Shown here one piece after another: positions 16,223 to 26,150 of a stretch of DNA of 64,000 nt; position 1 is the first letter of the stretch, and each line of letters starts with the position of its first letter. Below the pieces are notes generated by a model. The model was not told where the DNA came from, did no database searches, and saw only the letters and a list, made by a program, of their open reading frames with translations. This DNA comes from Desulfobacula sp. GTDB taxonomy: Bacteria > Desulfobacterota > Desulfobacteria > Desulfobacterales > Desulfobacteraceae. Both the position numbers and the translations under genes were made by a program. Where the stretch lies: positions 62,001 through 126,000 of the forward strand of contig JAMPXP010000007.1 of assembly GCA_023701135.1 (NCBI GenBank). Reading direction: 5' to 3'.

Positions 16223-17839
16223 ATGCCAAAGAAAAAAAACTGTTGGGAATATATGCAGTGCGGTCGGGAGCCCGGCGGCCTGAATGCCGAAAAAGCCGGG
16301 GTCTGCCCGGCAGCCGTGGACACCACCCATGACGGCATCAATTTCGGGTCCTGCGGGGGCCGGTTCTGCTGGGCCGTGGCCGGAACCCTCTGCAGCGGAA
16401 AGGTTCAGGGAAGTTTTGCGGAAAAACGGGAATCCTGCACCCAATGCCCGTTTTACAAACAGGTCAGGGCCGAAGAAGGCAGTCTCAACATCCGGACAAA
16501 ATTTCTGAGATTTGTCCGGCCCTATTCAAAATCTTCTTTTTTCAGGAACCTGACTCCTGAACGAATCAGACAGGGGACCCGCTTTGTCCTCCAGGGGTGT
16601 CCCGCCGAGACCGCCTGCATCATCCAGCAGGGCTCCTGTATTTTACTGGTGGAAAAAAAGGGAGCGCTTTATCCGGTGGGCCATCGCGGGGAAGGGGATA
16701 TCGTGGGCATGATTTCCCTTCTGACCGGGGAACCGTCCGGGTTCCATGTGGAGGCGGAAACCGATATGGATGTCTGGCTGATCCGCAAAAAAGACATTGA
16801 CCTCATGCCGGACCAGGACCCGGAACTGTTTGCCTTTCTGACCGAACTGACGGCCGACCGGCTGGACCGCAAAGGCCCCATGGCCGAACGGACCATCGGT
16901 AAATATCTCATTACCGACATCCTGGGAAAGGGGGGATACAGCATTGTCTACAGGGGGTTTCATTCTGAACTGGAGCGGCCCGTGGCCGTTAAAATGATGC
17001 GCCATCATTTTTCCATGCAGCCGGAATTCATGCGCAATTTTCAAAATGAAGCCAAAATCATTGCAGGATTGAACCATGAAAATATTATCCGCGTCTTTGA
17101 CATTGAATCCAGGTTTAAAACGGTTTTTATCATCTATGAATTTCTCGAAGGAGAGCCTTTGGCCGATCTCATCCGCCGGCTCAAACAGATACCGCCCCGC
17201 CTGGCCCTGACCTATCTTTTCCAGATGGTGTCGGCCCTGGCCTATGCGGCAGAAAAAGGACTGGTGCACCGGGATATCAATCCGTCCAATGTGATTGTTC
17301 TGCCAAATGACCGCATCAAACTCATTGATTTCGGGTTGGCCGGTCCCATTGAAACCGATGATTTCCAGCCGGAGGGGAATTTTCATTATCTGGCCCCGGA
17401 ACTCATGGACGGTGAACCCGCTGATTTCAGGACCGATATTTTTTCCCTGGGCCTGACTGCCTTTCATATGGTCTCGGGCCGGCTTCCCTTTTTATCGGAA
17501 GGTCCCGCAGAACGGATGAAAATGATGCGGACCCTTGCCATTCCTGACCCTGGAAAACAGGTGGAAGATCTTCCGGAAATCCTCCGGCAATTTATTTTAA
17601 CGGCCTGTTCCCGGGACCCGGACCAGCGGTTTCAAACTCCGAAACAGGCCCAGGCCTTTTTGTACAATGGGATACCGGTGAAGGAAATGCATCCGGTCCT
17701 GCCCAACAGAACCCTTACCCGGACCCTGACCTTTGACATCGGGCCGGGCCGGGAAGAGGAATTTTCAAAGCTCATCCATGAACTGGAGGGAAAGCTGGCA
17801 AAAATCGACAGCAGAATCCGGAAATCTAAGAAAGGATAA
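16223..17839 (+). CDS. Ser/Thr protein kinase with N-terminal Cys-rich and cNMP-binding domains
   Basis: 538 aa, three regions. (1) Residues ~6-85: Cys-rich 'two-CW' type domain, CWEYMQCGR ... GVCPAA ... GGRFCWAVAGTLC ... CTQCPF, probably metal binding. (2) ~110-210: cyclic-nucleotide-binding-like fold (FRNLTPERIRQGTRFVLQG, GDIVGMISLLTGEPSGFHVE). (3) ~230-485: kinase with Gly loop LGKGGYSIVYRG, AVKMM lysine, HRDINPSNVIV catalytic loop, DFG and APELMDG activation end, all catalytic residues present. The C-terminal ~50 residues are charged and helical. As last gene of the CBS-HPP-hemerythrin operon it may phosphorylate a partner in response to a nucleotide or redox change. Substrates are unknown. 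Confidence 0.9.
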   Translation: MPKKKNCWEYMQCGREPGGLNAEKAGVCPAAVDTTHDGINFGSCGGRFCWAVAGTLCSGKVQGSFAEKRESCTQCPFYKQVRAEEGSLNIRTKFLRFVRPYSKSSFFRNLTPERIRQGTRFVLQGCPAETACIIQQGSCILLVEKKGALYPVGHRGEGDIVGMISLLTGEPSGFHVEAETDMDVWLIRKKDIDLMPDQDPELFAFLTELTADRLDRKGPMAERTIGKYLITDILGKGGYSIVYRGFHSELERPVAVKMMRHHFSMQPEFMRNFQNEAKIIAGLNHENIIRVFDIESRFKTVFIIYEFLEGEPLADLIRRLKQIPPRLALTYLFQMVSALAYAAEKGLVHRDINPSNVIVLPNDRIKLIDFGLAGPIETDDFQPEGNFHYLAPELMDGEPADFRTDIFSLGLTAFHMVSGRLPFLSEGPAERMKMMRTLAIPDPGKQVEDLPEILRQFILTACSRDPDQRFQTPKQAQAFLYNGIPVKEMHPVLPNRTLTRTLTFDIGPGREEEFSKLIHELEGKLAKIDSRIRKSKKG

Positions 17840-17924
17840 TTCATCATCAAAAATCAGAAAATCTCTCCCTGGGACAGGAAACAGGATCATCCATTTCCGG
17901 GGGAAAAAATATGAGACCGTGCTC

Positions 17925-18623
17925 CTATCCGGCATGTTGCCTGGTCATCACGTCCAATACCCTGTGCATGAGATTGTTGATGCCGGGGAAATCCGCCTCG
18001 GCCAGCATCTTTGTTTCGGACTGAACGTATGCTGAGCCGTCAAGCTCATCCCCGCAATTTATAATCAGGTTTTGGACCGTTTGCAGGGTGGATTCCAGAT
18101 GAAACTGGAATCCGATGACCCGGTTTTCAAAAATAAAGCCCTGGTTTGCACAGGCCTCGCTTTTGGCAATGTGCACGGCCCCTTTGGGAATATCAAAGGT
18201 ATCGCCGTGCCAGTGAAAGACCCGGGTGCGCCGGGGAAAGACTCCGGATAAAAGGGTAGTCCGGATATCCCGGGTGGTTTCAATGTCAAACCAGCCGATT
18301 TCCCTGTGTTGATTTCGATGGACCCGGCTTCCCAAAACCTGGGCGATCAACTGGGCGCCAAGGCAGATGCCCAGGACGGGTTTATGGTGCCGGACCGCCG
18401 CTTCAATGAGCTTTTTTTCGTGGGTCAGCCACGGATACACCGCCTCGTCATTGACTCCCATGGGGCCGCCCATGACGATGAGCCAATCCAGGTTGTGAAT
18501 AGATGGAAGCTCATGGGGCCCGTAAAATTTTGTGCTTGTCAGGGTGTGGCCGCCGCCGGCCAAAACCGGTTCCATCATTCCCAGATCTTCAAAGGGGACA
18601 TGTTGCAGATAATGAATTTTCAT
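17925..18623 (-). CDS. Class I glutamine amidotransferase-like protein
   Basis: 232 aa. Triad visible: nucleophile Cys in VLGICLGAQLIAQVLG (~residue 84), His and Glu in GFQFHLEST (~172). This is a free-standing GATase1 domain of the GMP-synthase-like group, as in gamma-glutamyl hydrolysing or glutamine-amide-transfer enzymes acting on small molecules. The C-terminal ~50 residues (ADFPGINNLMHRVLDVM) are helical. Last of three genes running from 20765 down; its ATG is 12 bases from the MetE-like stop. The acceptor substrate is not predictable. Confidence 0.85.
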   Translation of the reverse strand: MKIHYLQHVPFEDLGMMEPVLAGGGHTLTSTKFYGPHELPSIHNLDWLIVMGGPMGVNDEAVYPWLTHEKKLIEAAVRHHKPVLGICLGAQLIAQVLGSRVHRNQHREIGWFDIETTRDIRTTLLSGVFPRRTRVFHWHGDTFDIPKGAVHIAKSEACANQGFIFENRVIGFQFHLESTLQTVQNLIINCGDELDGSAYVQSETKMLAEADFPGINNLMHRVLDVMTRQHAG

Positions 18624-18634
18624 CAGGGTTTCCT

Positions 18635-19660
18635 TTAGTTTAATTTATATTTTTCCCTTAAGGATTCCGACAGCGCCTTTGTCACCTGAAAGGCTTTTTC
18701 AACGGTCTTATACCCGTCTTCATTCACCAGGCAACAGGTGGCCGGAGAGATCAACCCCTGCTCCAGGATCTGATCCATTGGAATTCCTTTCTTATCCAGT
18801 GCCTTCCACAGGGTTTCGAGCCGGAAGGCCAACAACCCCAGGTTTTCTTTTCCAAAGGCTTGAAAGCCTGTGGGAATGATCCCCCAAACCAGGGTGCCTC
18901 CCCTGTCGAGAAATTTTTTGATCGAATTGACCGATAACCCGAAAATGTCAGCATTTGAATGAACGTCCAGGGACAGGATGTCCATATCCAGGTTTAAAAG
19001 GAAATCCCAGTCCGGGTTCCCGCACAGGTGGATTCCCTTCGGGCCTTCAATCCTTGAGAAAAATTCGTCCAGGTCCTGTTTCGCCTTTTGATCGCTGTAA
19101 CCGGACAGGGCGGAAAAGATAAACTGCATGCCCGGTTCATCGATGAACATGAAGGCGTTGCCGTTTTTTTGCTTCAGCTTTTCCAATTGGATATTGATCC
19201 GTTTGGCCATGAATTCAAACATGAAGGGGCGGACATTGTCATCAAAGAGAAGGGGCCGTTTGTCCTGGTCCAGGATATTGAAACCAAAGCTGACGGGCCC
19301 CTCCAGTTGCCCCCGGATGGCCGGCCGGCCGGACAGGTCCATGCCGAGAAAGCGATGGTATACAGATGAATAGACGGGGCTGATGTCAAAATAGTCAGGA
19401 TCATCAAAATGGGCCATGACCTCTTCAAATTCAGAGATAAATTTGTCCATGGAAAACCGCACTGTTCTTTTATCCATATCCAGGAGGATCCCTGGAAAAT
19501 GTTCGGCCGCCTGGACATACATATCTTCATAATAGCTGTAATTGGGCAGTTGGGGCCAAAAGGGGATATCAAGGCTCAGGGCTGTTTCCAAAGCTTTATC
19601 CACATTGGTATGCGGCATGACGGCCATGGCGGTGGTTAAAAGGTTACCCGGAATCGGCAT
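18635..19660 (-). CDS. UroD/MetE-superfamily methyltransferase-like protein
   Basis: 341 aa from the ATG at 19660, chosen because GGGAGA lies 8 bases upstream and it is 4 bases past the preceding stop; a longer frame would start at 19693. Looks like the C-terminal barrel of cobalamin-independent methionine synthase: GIHLCGNPDWDFLL gives the H-x-C zinc motif (~residue 220) and LISPATCCLVNEDG (~305) the distal cysteine. EGPVSFGFNILDQ is in the middle. Such stand-alone proteins often accept methyl groups from corrinoid proteins, so a methyltransferase role is likely, substrate unknown. Between a polyferredoxin and a GATase gene in one operon. Confidence 0.75.
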   Translation of the reverse strand: MPIPGNLLTTAMAVMPHTNVDKALETALSLDIPFWPQLPNYSYYEDMYVQAAEHFPGILLDMDKRTVRFSMDKFISEFEEVMAHFDDPDYFDISPVYSSVYHRFLGMDLSGRPAIRGQLEGPVSFGFNILDQDKRPLLFDDNVRPFMFEFMAKRINIQLEKLKQKNGNAFMFIDEPGMQFIFSALSGYSDQKAKQDLDEFFSRIEGPKGIHLCGNPDWDFLLNLDMDILSLDVHSNADIFGLSVNSIKKFLDRGGTLVWGIIPTGFQAFGKENLGLLAFRLETLWKALDKKGIPMDQILEQGLISPATCCLVNEDGYKTVEKAFQVTKALSESLREKYKLN

Positions 19661-19664
19661 GTTG

Positions 19665-20765
19665 TTAATCTCCCTTCCCTTGTTGCGGATCATTTTTGCG
19701 GGCTTCTTGCAGCCGTTTCATCATGAGTGCCATCCTTTGCATTTTTTCAGGGTCAATTCCATCCATTCGATCCATGGAATTGACTTCCCGGTTCATGGAA
19801 ACGGCATGGCTTATATACGCCTGAACCGGAATTTCATTCTGCCATTTACCCGTCACGATGGCAAGGGTAATGCCGCTGCTGAAAAACAGGATCCACCCCA
19901 GGGCCATAACGGCCGCCGGCAAAGAGGATCTGCCGGCGCAACCTGTAAATTTGAGGGCCTTTTTTTCCGGGCAGCTTTCAATACAGGTCAGGCAGGCAGA
20001 ACATTCAAGGGAATGGACAACGGTCTTCTGTTGGATGGGGATCATCCCCGGGCAATTTTTTTCACATCTGCCGCAGCCGGTGCAATGGGAAGGGTCCCGG
20101 CGGATTTTGCCCAGGCCGGCAAGCCCGATGATTCCCAATAAAGCGCCGTAGGGACACAGATACCTGCACCAGAAATGCCGGAAAAGGATGGACAATGCAA
20201 CCAGGGACATCAGAACGGTAAAGGCGGTTGCAGACATCCGGGTAAAGAATTTGAGCATGTGGATGTCAGCAAACCGGTTGTAAGGGCTTTGGATGAATTG
20301 TTCAATGCCGTCCATGGGCATCTTATAAAAAATTTGGTACATGAAGAACCCGGCGATCACATATTTCAAGGCGCGTAACAGGATATCGGCAACGGCCGGC
20401 ATTTGAAAATGCTTTTGAAACAGGGGCCTTCGGCCCCTGTACACATATTCCGACAGGGTTCCGACGGGGCAGACCCAACTGCAAAATCCTTTTTTGACCA
20501 AAACCGCCGTAAAGCTGATCATCAGAAAAAGAACCAGCCCGGAAGGGTGTATCCTGTTGATCGTTCCTGTGTACAGGAGGTGTTTCAGACTCACCAGGGC
20601 GCCGATGGGCAAAAAAGCCTCTACTCCGGCAGGCCTTTCAAAATACGGGGTCACCCCTTTTTCAATGCAGGAAACAAACAGGTAAAATCTGGCCCCGATA
20701 AAAACCACCACGAGTAAAAACAGGATTTGAACCCATGGTCTTGCCTGAATAGGATATGGTTTCAT
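19665..20765 (-). CDS. Membrane polyferredoxin (NapH/CcoG-like 4Fe-4S protein)
   Basis: 366 aa. Several membrane helices (~residues 12-30, 60-80, 110-125, 160-180, 280-300). Cys motifs: FCSWVCPVG and FWCRYLCPYGALLG (the paired CxxxCP motifs of NapH/NosR-type proteins), then two ferredoxin clusters CTGCGRCEKNCPG (~229) and CSACLTCIESCPE (~256). It should move electrons from a quinol or ferredoxin across or along the membrane to a partner, perhaps for the MetE-like methyltransferase cycle next door. Preceded at 62 bases by an FNR-type box, so probably redox controlled. First gene of a three-gene operon. Confidence 0.85.
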   Translation of the reverse strand: MKPYPIQARPWVQILFLLVVVFIGARFYLFVSCIEKGVTPYFERPAGVEAFLPIGALVSLKHLLYTGTINRIHPSGLVLFLMISFTAVLVKKGFCSWVCPVGTLSEYVYRGRRPLFQKHFQMPAVADILLRALKYVIAGFFMYQIFYKMPMDGIEQFIQSPYNRFADIHMLKFFTRMSATAFTVLMSLVALSILFRHFWCRYLCPYGALLGIIGLAGLGKIRRDPSHCTGCGRCEKNCPGMIPIQQKTVVHSLECSACLTCIESCPEKKALKFTGCAGRSSLPAAVMALGWILFFSSGITLAIVTGKWQNEIPVQAYISHAVSMNREVNSMDRMDGIDPEKMQRMALMMKRLQEARKNDPQQGKGD

Positions 20766-20826
20766 TCATTGCTTCCCTGTAAATAGGTCATGCCGATATC
20801 CATATCCCGTTGGGAACCAAAAGGAA

Positions 20827-20840
20827 TTGATTTAGATCAA
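20827..20840 (-). promoter_or_regulatory. FNR/CRP-type binding site upstream of polyferredoxin operon
   Basis: On the minus strand this is TTGATCTAAATCAA, identical over all 14 bases, spacer included, to the site at 14383-14396, and in the same orientation relative to its gene. It starts 62 bases before the ATG at 20765. Confidence 0.75.
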
Positions 20841-20867
20841 TTCCATGGACAAAAATGCCGGCCAATG

Positions 20868-21020
20868 ATCAAATTTCTTTTGTTTAGGAAAAGAATTATT
20901 TATACTCAGGGCATTGGTTCTCAATCTGCTGCGCTCATCAAAACAGGAATAATTTTCAACGCATTGCCTTGAGATAAGGACCCGGTTTGAAAGCATGATC
21001 GGCCAGTCCAGGGCCATGCA
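20868..21020 (+). pseudogene. Deleted, decayed copy of the 5' part of the NtrC-type regulator gene
   Basis: 20868-20907 is identical to 28699-28738 (40 bases) and 20976-21020 is identical to 29223-29267 (45 bases, inside the regulator gene). The bases between are a diverged match to the regulator's leader (e.g. TCTCAAT-CTGCTG-GCTC), followed by a jump that removes about 0.4 kb including the start codon and receiver domain. No reading frame survives. This fills most of the 349-base gap between the polyferredoxin start and the Fur-family gene. Confidence 0.8.
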
Positions 21021-21078
21021 AAGATGATTCGGGTATGATTAAAACAGGACTTGACTTTAAAGGGAAATAGATGTTAAT

Positions 21079-21100
21079 TGATAATCATTATTGTTTATCA
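21079..21100 (+). promoter_or_regulatory. Fur/PerR-type box before the Fur-family gene
   Basis: TGATAATCATTATTGTTTATCA: TGATAAT and TTTATCA half-sites of a Fur/PerR box, 14 bases before the TTG start at 21115, suggesting autoregulation. The same half-sites recur before katG. Confidence 0.65.
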
Positions 21101-21114
21101 TAAAGGAACGGCAA

Positions 21115-21558
21115 TTGGCAGACCATCAAAAAAGATTTGACACCATCCTCCGGAAATTAAGGGATAACGGCCACAAGATGACGCCCCAGCGGCTGGCTAT
21201 TGTCAAAATTCTGGCCAGGAGCGAGGGCCATCCCAGTGTTGAGGATATTCATGCCCGGATCAAAAAAGATTTTCCGACCATGAGTCTTGCCACGGTATAC
21301 AGAAATATTATATTAATTAAATCACTTGATGAACTGCTTGAACTGGGATTCCCGGACGGAAGCAACCGGTATGATGGGAATAAGCCTTATCCCCATCCCC
21401 ACATCATCTGCGTCAAGTGCAAAAAGATTCTCGACCTGGATCTGGATAGTCTGGATGAAATGCAACATGAAATTGCCGAAGAAACGGATTTTAAAATTTT
21501 GAATCACCGATTGGACTTTTTCGGTATTTGCAGCAATTGCTCGGCAGAAAAAGATTAA
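21115..21558 (+). CDS. Fur-family regulator, probably PerR-like
   Basis: 147 aa from TTG at 21115 (AAAGGA 7 bases upstream); an earlier TTG at 21091 lies inside the operator and is unlikely. Winged helix: GHKMTPQRLAIVKILA and MSLATVYRNIILIK. Structural zinc site from HIICVKCKK and ICSNCSAEK (two CxxC pairs). EGHPSVEDIHARIKKDF contains the His used by PerR and Fur sensors. Location directly before katG, with matching boxes before both genes, argues for a PerR-type peroxide sensor rather than an iron regulator. The Fur alternative is not excluded by sequence alone. Confidence 0.88.
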   Translation: MADHQKRFDTILRKLRDNGHKMTPQRLAIVKILARSEGHPSVEDIHARIKKDFPTMSLATVYRNIILIKSLDELLELGFPDGSNRYDGNKPYPHPHIICVKCKKILDLDLDSLDEMQHEIAEETDFKILNHRLDFFGICSNCSAEKD

Positions 21559-21578
21559 TATATTTTTTTGCCTTCAGT

Positions 21579-21593
21579 TGATAACGTTTATCA
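21579..21593 (+). promoter_or_regulatory. PerR/Fur-type box before katG
   Basis: TGATAACGTTTATCA: perfect 6-base arms TGATAA/TTATCA around CGT, 44 bases before the katG ATG. Shares TGATAA and GTTTATCA with the box at 21079. Confidence 0.7.
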
Positions 21594-21621
21594 TATAGTA
21601 TTTTATTTCCACAACCCATAG

Positions 21622-23823
<2,202 letters not shown>

Positions 23824-23900
23824 TGGCAGCCGATAAACGGCTCCGGGGGCTTTTGTAATCTGTTCCGAACCGGGAGCCGTCAGTCTAACAATCAATGGGG

Positions 23901-23939
23901 GCGGCGTTTCAATGGAATCTGAAACGCCGCTCTTTTTTT
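23901..23939 (+). terminator. Rho-independent terminator of katG
   Basis: GCGGCGTTTCA (23901-23911) / TGAAACGCCGC (23920-23930), 8-base loop, followed by TCTTTTTTT. A weaker 8-base hairpin (23837-23844 / 23873-23880) lies just before it. Confidence 0.93.
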
Positions 23940-23974
23940 GGGACCCCGGCGGTCCGAGAGGAATGGGATCATGA

Positions 23975-25036
23975 TTATTGTGAAGGCTCTGCCGGTCCTG
24001 TATGGCCGGCGTGTGGTTCCTCGGCAGGTGCCCCGGCTTTTTCCTGAAAATAGTAGTCGTAACGGGACAGGATGTCCTTTGTGAAGGTCCAGGCCTCGTT
24101 ATAGGTCAGCCCGCTGTCCTCCGGAATGATGACCTTGACGTAAAGCTGATCCTGCCATTTTTGACGGAGCGCCCCGAGCTGCTGGTGGAGCTGGTCCATG
24201 GTCAGGGTTTCGATCCGTTCCGTGTCAATCCCCTTGAACCCGATGCGGAAATTTCCGCCCGTGCGCTGGTAAACAACCGTTGCCACCTTTTTCCCGGCCG
24301 GGCTTCGGGCCGGCTGGATGAGCCGGATGTATTTTTCCTCAAGGGCGGAAAAATCCTGCCGCTGTTTGGCCAGGGACATCTCCAGGTTTTGTTTTTCACC
24401 GCCCAGGGCAAGGATGACCGTTTCTTTCTCCTTGAGCTGGTTCAACAGGGCCAGCACCTTGCGGTTATAGTCTTCTATTTCCCTGGCCTTGTCGCTGGAA
24501 AGGGCGGCAAGCCTTTTTTCCGACGCCGCCTGGATCTCGGCGATGCGGACCTCATACTGCCGGGCCAGCTCAGTTGATTTTTTTTCAAAGGCTGCCGCCT
24601 CTTCCCTGGCTGCAGCGACCCCGGCCTGAAGCCCTTTGATATCGCTTTTCAATTCAGCGCTCTCTTTTTCAACCGCGGCAATCCTTGCCATTTTACCTTC
24701 AAGATCCTGCTGCAGCAGACTGATCTCGTCTTCGCGCAACAGAAGGGTCATCTGTTTTTGACTGAGTTTTTCTTCCAGATCGGCCAGGATGATTTTCAAT
24801 TCGGCCTGGGCTTTTTCTTTGTCGTGCAGCAGGCTCTGGACCTGTTTTTTCTGATTTTCACTGGTCAACAGGGCCTGGGCCAGGGTGGTATTCTTGATGA
24901 TGACCACAATCATGGTGAGCATGAAAATCATGAGCACCACGGTCATGATGTCTGTAAAACTGGGCCAGAGGGTTATTTCACCCTGGCGATCGCCGGAGTT
25001 GACCCGCAGATCAGTGAATGTATCAAACCGGTGCAT
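23975..25036 (-). CDS. MotB/ZorB-like membrane protein with long coiled coil
   Basis: 353 aa. One membrane helix at ~residues 27-50 preceded by LWPSFTDIMTVVLMIFML; the Asp in SFTD occupies the place of the proton-binding Asp of MotB/PomB/ZorB. Residues ~55-240 are a continuous charged coiled coil (many E/K/Q heptads). The C-terminal ~90 residues (KKVATVVYQRTGGNFRIGF..., ...YVKVIIPEDSGLTYNEAW) do not show the OmpA peptidoglycan motif of true MotB. With the MotA-like gene 15 bases upstream it should form an ion-driven membrane unit. Function unknown; not flagellar, since a real motAB pair is at 56.5 kb. Confidence 0.6.
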   Translation of the reverse strand: MHRFDTFTDLRVNSGDRQGEITLWPSFTDIMTVVLMIFMLTMIVVIIKNTTLAQALLTSENQKKQVQSLLHDKEKAQAELKIILADLEEKLSQKQMTLLLREDEISLLQQDLEGKMARIAAVEKESAELKSDIKGLQAGVAAAREEAAAFEKKSTELARQYEVRIAEIQAASEKRLAALSSDKAREIEDYNRKVLALLNQLKEKETVILALGGEKQNLEMSLAKQRQDFSALEEKYIRLIQPARSPAGKKVATVVYQRTGGNFRIGFKGIDTERIETLTMDQLHQQLGALRQKWQDQLYVKVIIPEDSGLTYNEAWTFTKDILSRYDYYFQEKAGAPAEEPHAGHTGPAEPSQ

Positions 25037-25051
25037 TCAAATCCCCCTCCC

Positions 25052-26023
25052 TCATGCTTCGGGTTTAAGGCGGAACCCTTCGGCCATCACATCCTGCAAC
25101 CGCTCCAGGCCTTTGATCACCTTGCCGGTGCCGGCCAGTTGACTGTCCTGGCGGGCTATCAGGGCGTCCAGTTTTTCCAGGTGGCTTTCATTGTGGGTGG
25201 TAAGGCCGGCCAGGGTGTTAAGGATAACGGTCGTTCCTTTCTGCACCTCGATGATGAGGGCCTTCAACTGGCCGATGAGCTGGGCGGTCTGATGGTTGAC
25301 GGTTTCGGCGTCAAAGGCGAACCTGGGGATGATATGGATCAGCACCGTCTTTTCAACGGCACTGAACACATGGGTCTGGACATCGGCGAGTTTGCCGTAG
25401 AAATAGGAATAGATGAAAAAGCAGGTAATGGCTGTGGCAGTGGTTGTCAGAGCGGTGTTCATGCCGGAGAGCATGATGGCCATGCCTTCAGTGGGCACGG
25501 CAGACCCCAGGGTGCGGCCGGCGCCGACCAGGGCAAAAATCAATGAAACAATGGTGCCGAAAACGCCGGTGAGGATCAGAACATTATTGACAAACCTGGG
25601 AAAGGAAGACCAGGCGCTCTGTTCGGCCATCATGATGGCGGACAGGGCCCCCTGGTGGATGGGAACACGCCGGTCAAACAATTCCTGTATCTCTGCATAG
25701 CGCCGGGCAATAATGGACCGGGGTGCTGCTGCATTGCCCCAATCTTCGGCAGGGCTGCCGGTCTGGATGCAGCGGATGAATTTGTCCACCTGTTTTTCCT
25801 CAAAGTCATATCGTCCAAAGGCATGGAACAGGCGCCAGATCCCCACTGCGAACAGAACCGCGATGGCGCCGTTGAGCACCATGTTTTTTAAATCGGTCAG
25901 ATAGATGTCCCGGACAAGATCCCATCGCTGAAAACAGACAGCGGCAACGGCGGCAATACCGATGACCAGCAAGGCCAGCAACCGGGTCCGGCAGGTCTGA
26001 CCCTGGGTCTGAAAGGTTCTCAT
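25052..26023 (-). CDS. MotA/TolQ/ExbB-like proton-channel protein
   Basis: 323 aa with four predicted membrane helices: ~14-32, 44-62, ~146-170 (NNVLILTGVFGTIVSLIFAL) and ~190-212 (MNTALTTTATAITCFFIYSY). The last two with their Gly/Thr-rich character match the MotA/TolQ/ExbB channel core. A cytoplasmic loop lies between helices 2 and 3 and a helical tail of ~100 residues follows. ATG follows AGGGAGG. Pairs with the MotB-like gene. It is shorter than Zorya ZorA proteins and has no neighbouring ZorC/D/E, so it is described only as an uncharacterised stator-like pair. Confidence 0.65.
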   Translation of the reverse strand: MRTFQTQGQTCRTRLLALLVIGIAAVAAVCFQRWDLVRDIYLTDLKNMVLNGAIAVLFAVGIWRLFHAFGRYDFEEKQVDKFIRCIQTGSPAEDWGNAAAPRSIIARRYAEIQELFDRRVPIHQGALSAIMMAEQSAWSSFPRFVNNVLILTGVFGTIVSLIFALVGAGRTLGSAVPTEGMAIMLSGMNTALTTTATAITCFFIYSYFYGKLADVQTHVFSAVEKTVLIHIIPRFAFDAETVNHQTAQLIGQLKALIIEVQKGTTVILNTLAGLTTHNESHLEKLDALIARQDSQLAGTGKVIKGLERLQDVMAEGFRLKPEA

Positions 26024-26061
26024 GGTTCCCTCCCTTTACGGCTGATTTTCTGCTTAATCCT

Positions 26062-26090
26062 AGGATAGGAAGGAACCTGCCCTTTGTCAA
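26062..26090 (-). promoter_or_regulatory. Sigma-70 promoter of the MotA/MotB-like pair
   Basis: Minus strand: TTGACA (26090-26085), 17-base spacer, TATCCT (26067-26062). Predicted start near 26055, about 30 bases before the ATG. It makes the pair a separate unit from the HsdR-N-like and ATPase genes upstream. Confidence 0.65.
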
Positions 26091-26150
26091 GAAAAGCTGG
26101 AAAAATCAGAGACTTGCTTTTTATCTGGTGGGAGAGCCGAAGGCTGCGGG

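Noticed and set aside
20790-20972. Small open frame in the polyferredoxin-Fur gap
   Set aside because: Its end resembles the leader of the NtrC-type regulator because the region is a broken copy; no ribosome site and no intact domain.
21091-21117. Earlier TTG start for the Fur-family gene
   Set aside because: The TTG at 21091 lies within the Fur/PerR-type box; the TTG at 21115 has AAAGGA at 7 bases.
23975-26023. Zorya defence system (ZorA/ZorB)
   Set aside because: The MotA/MotB-like core fits, but the A protein lacks the very long ZorA tail and no ZorC, ZorD, ZorE or type III partner is nearby; named only as stator-like.
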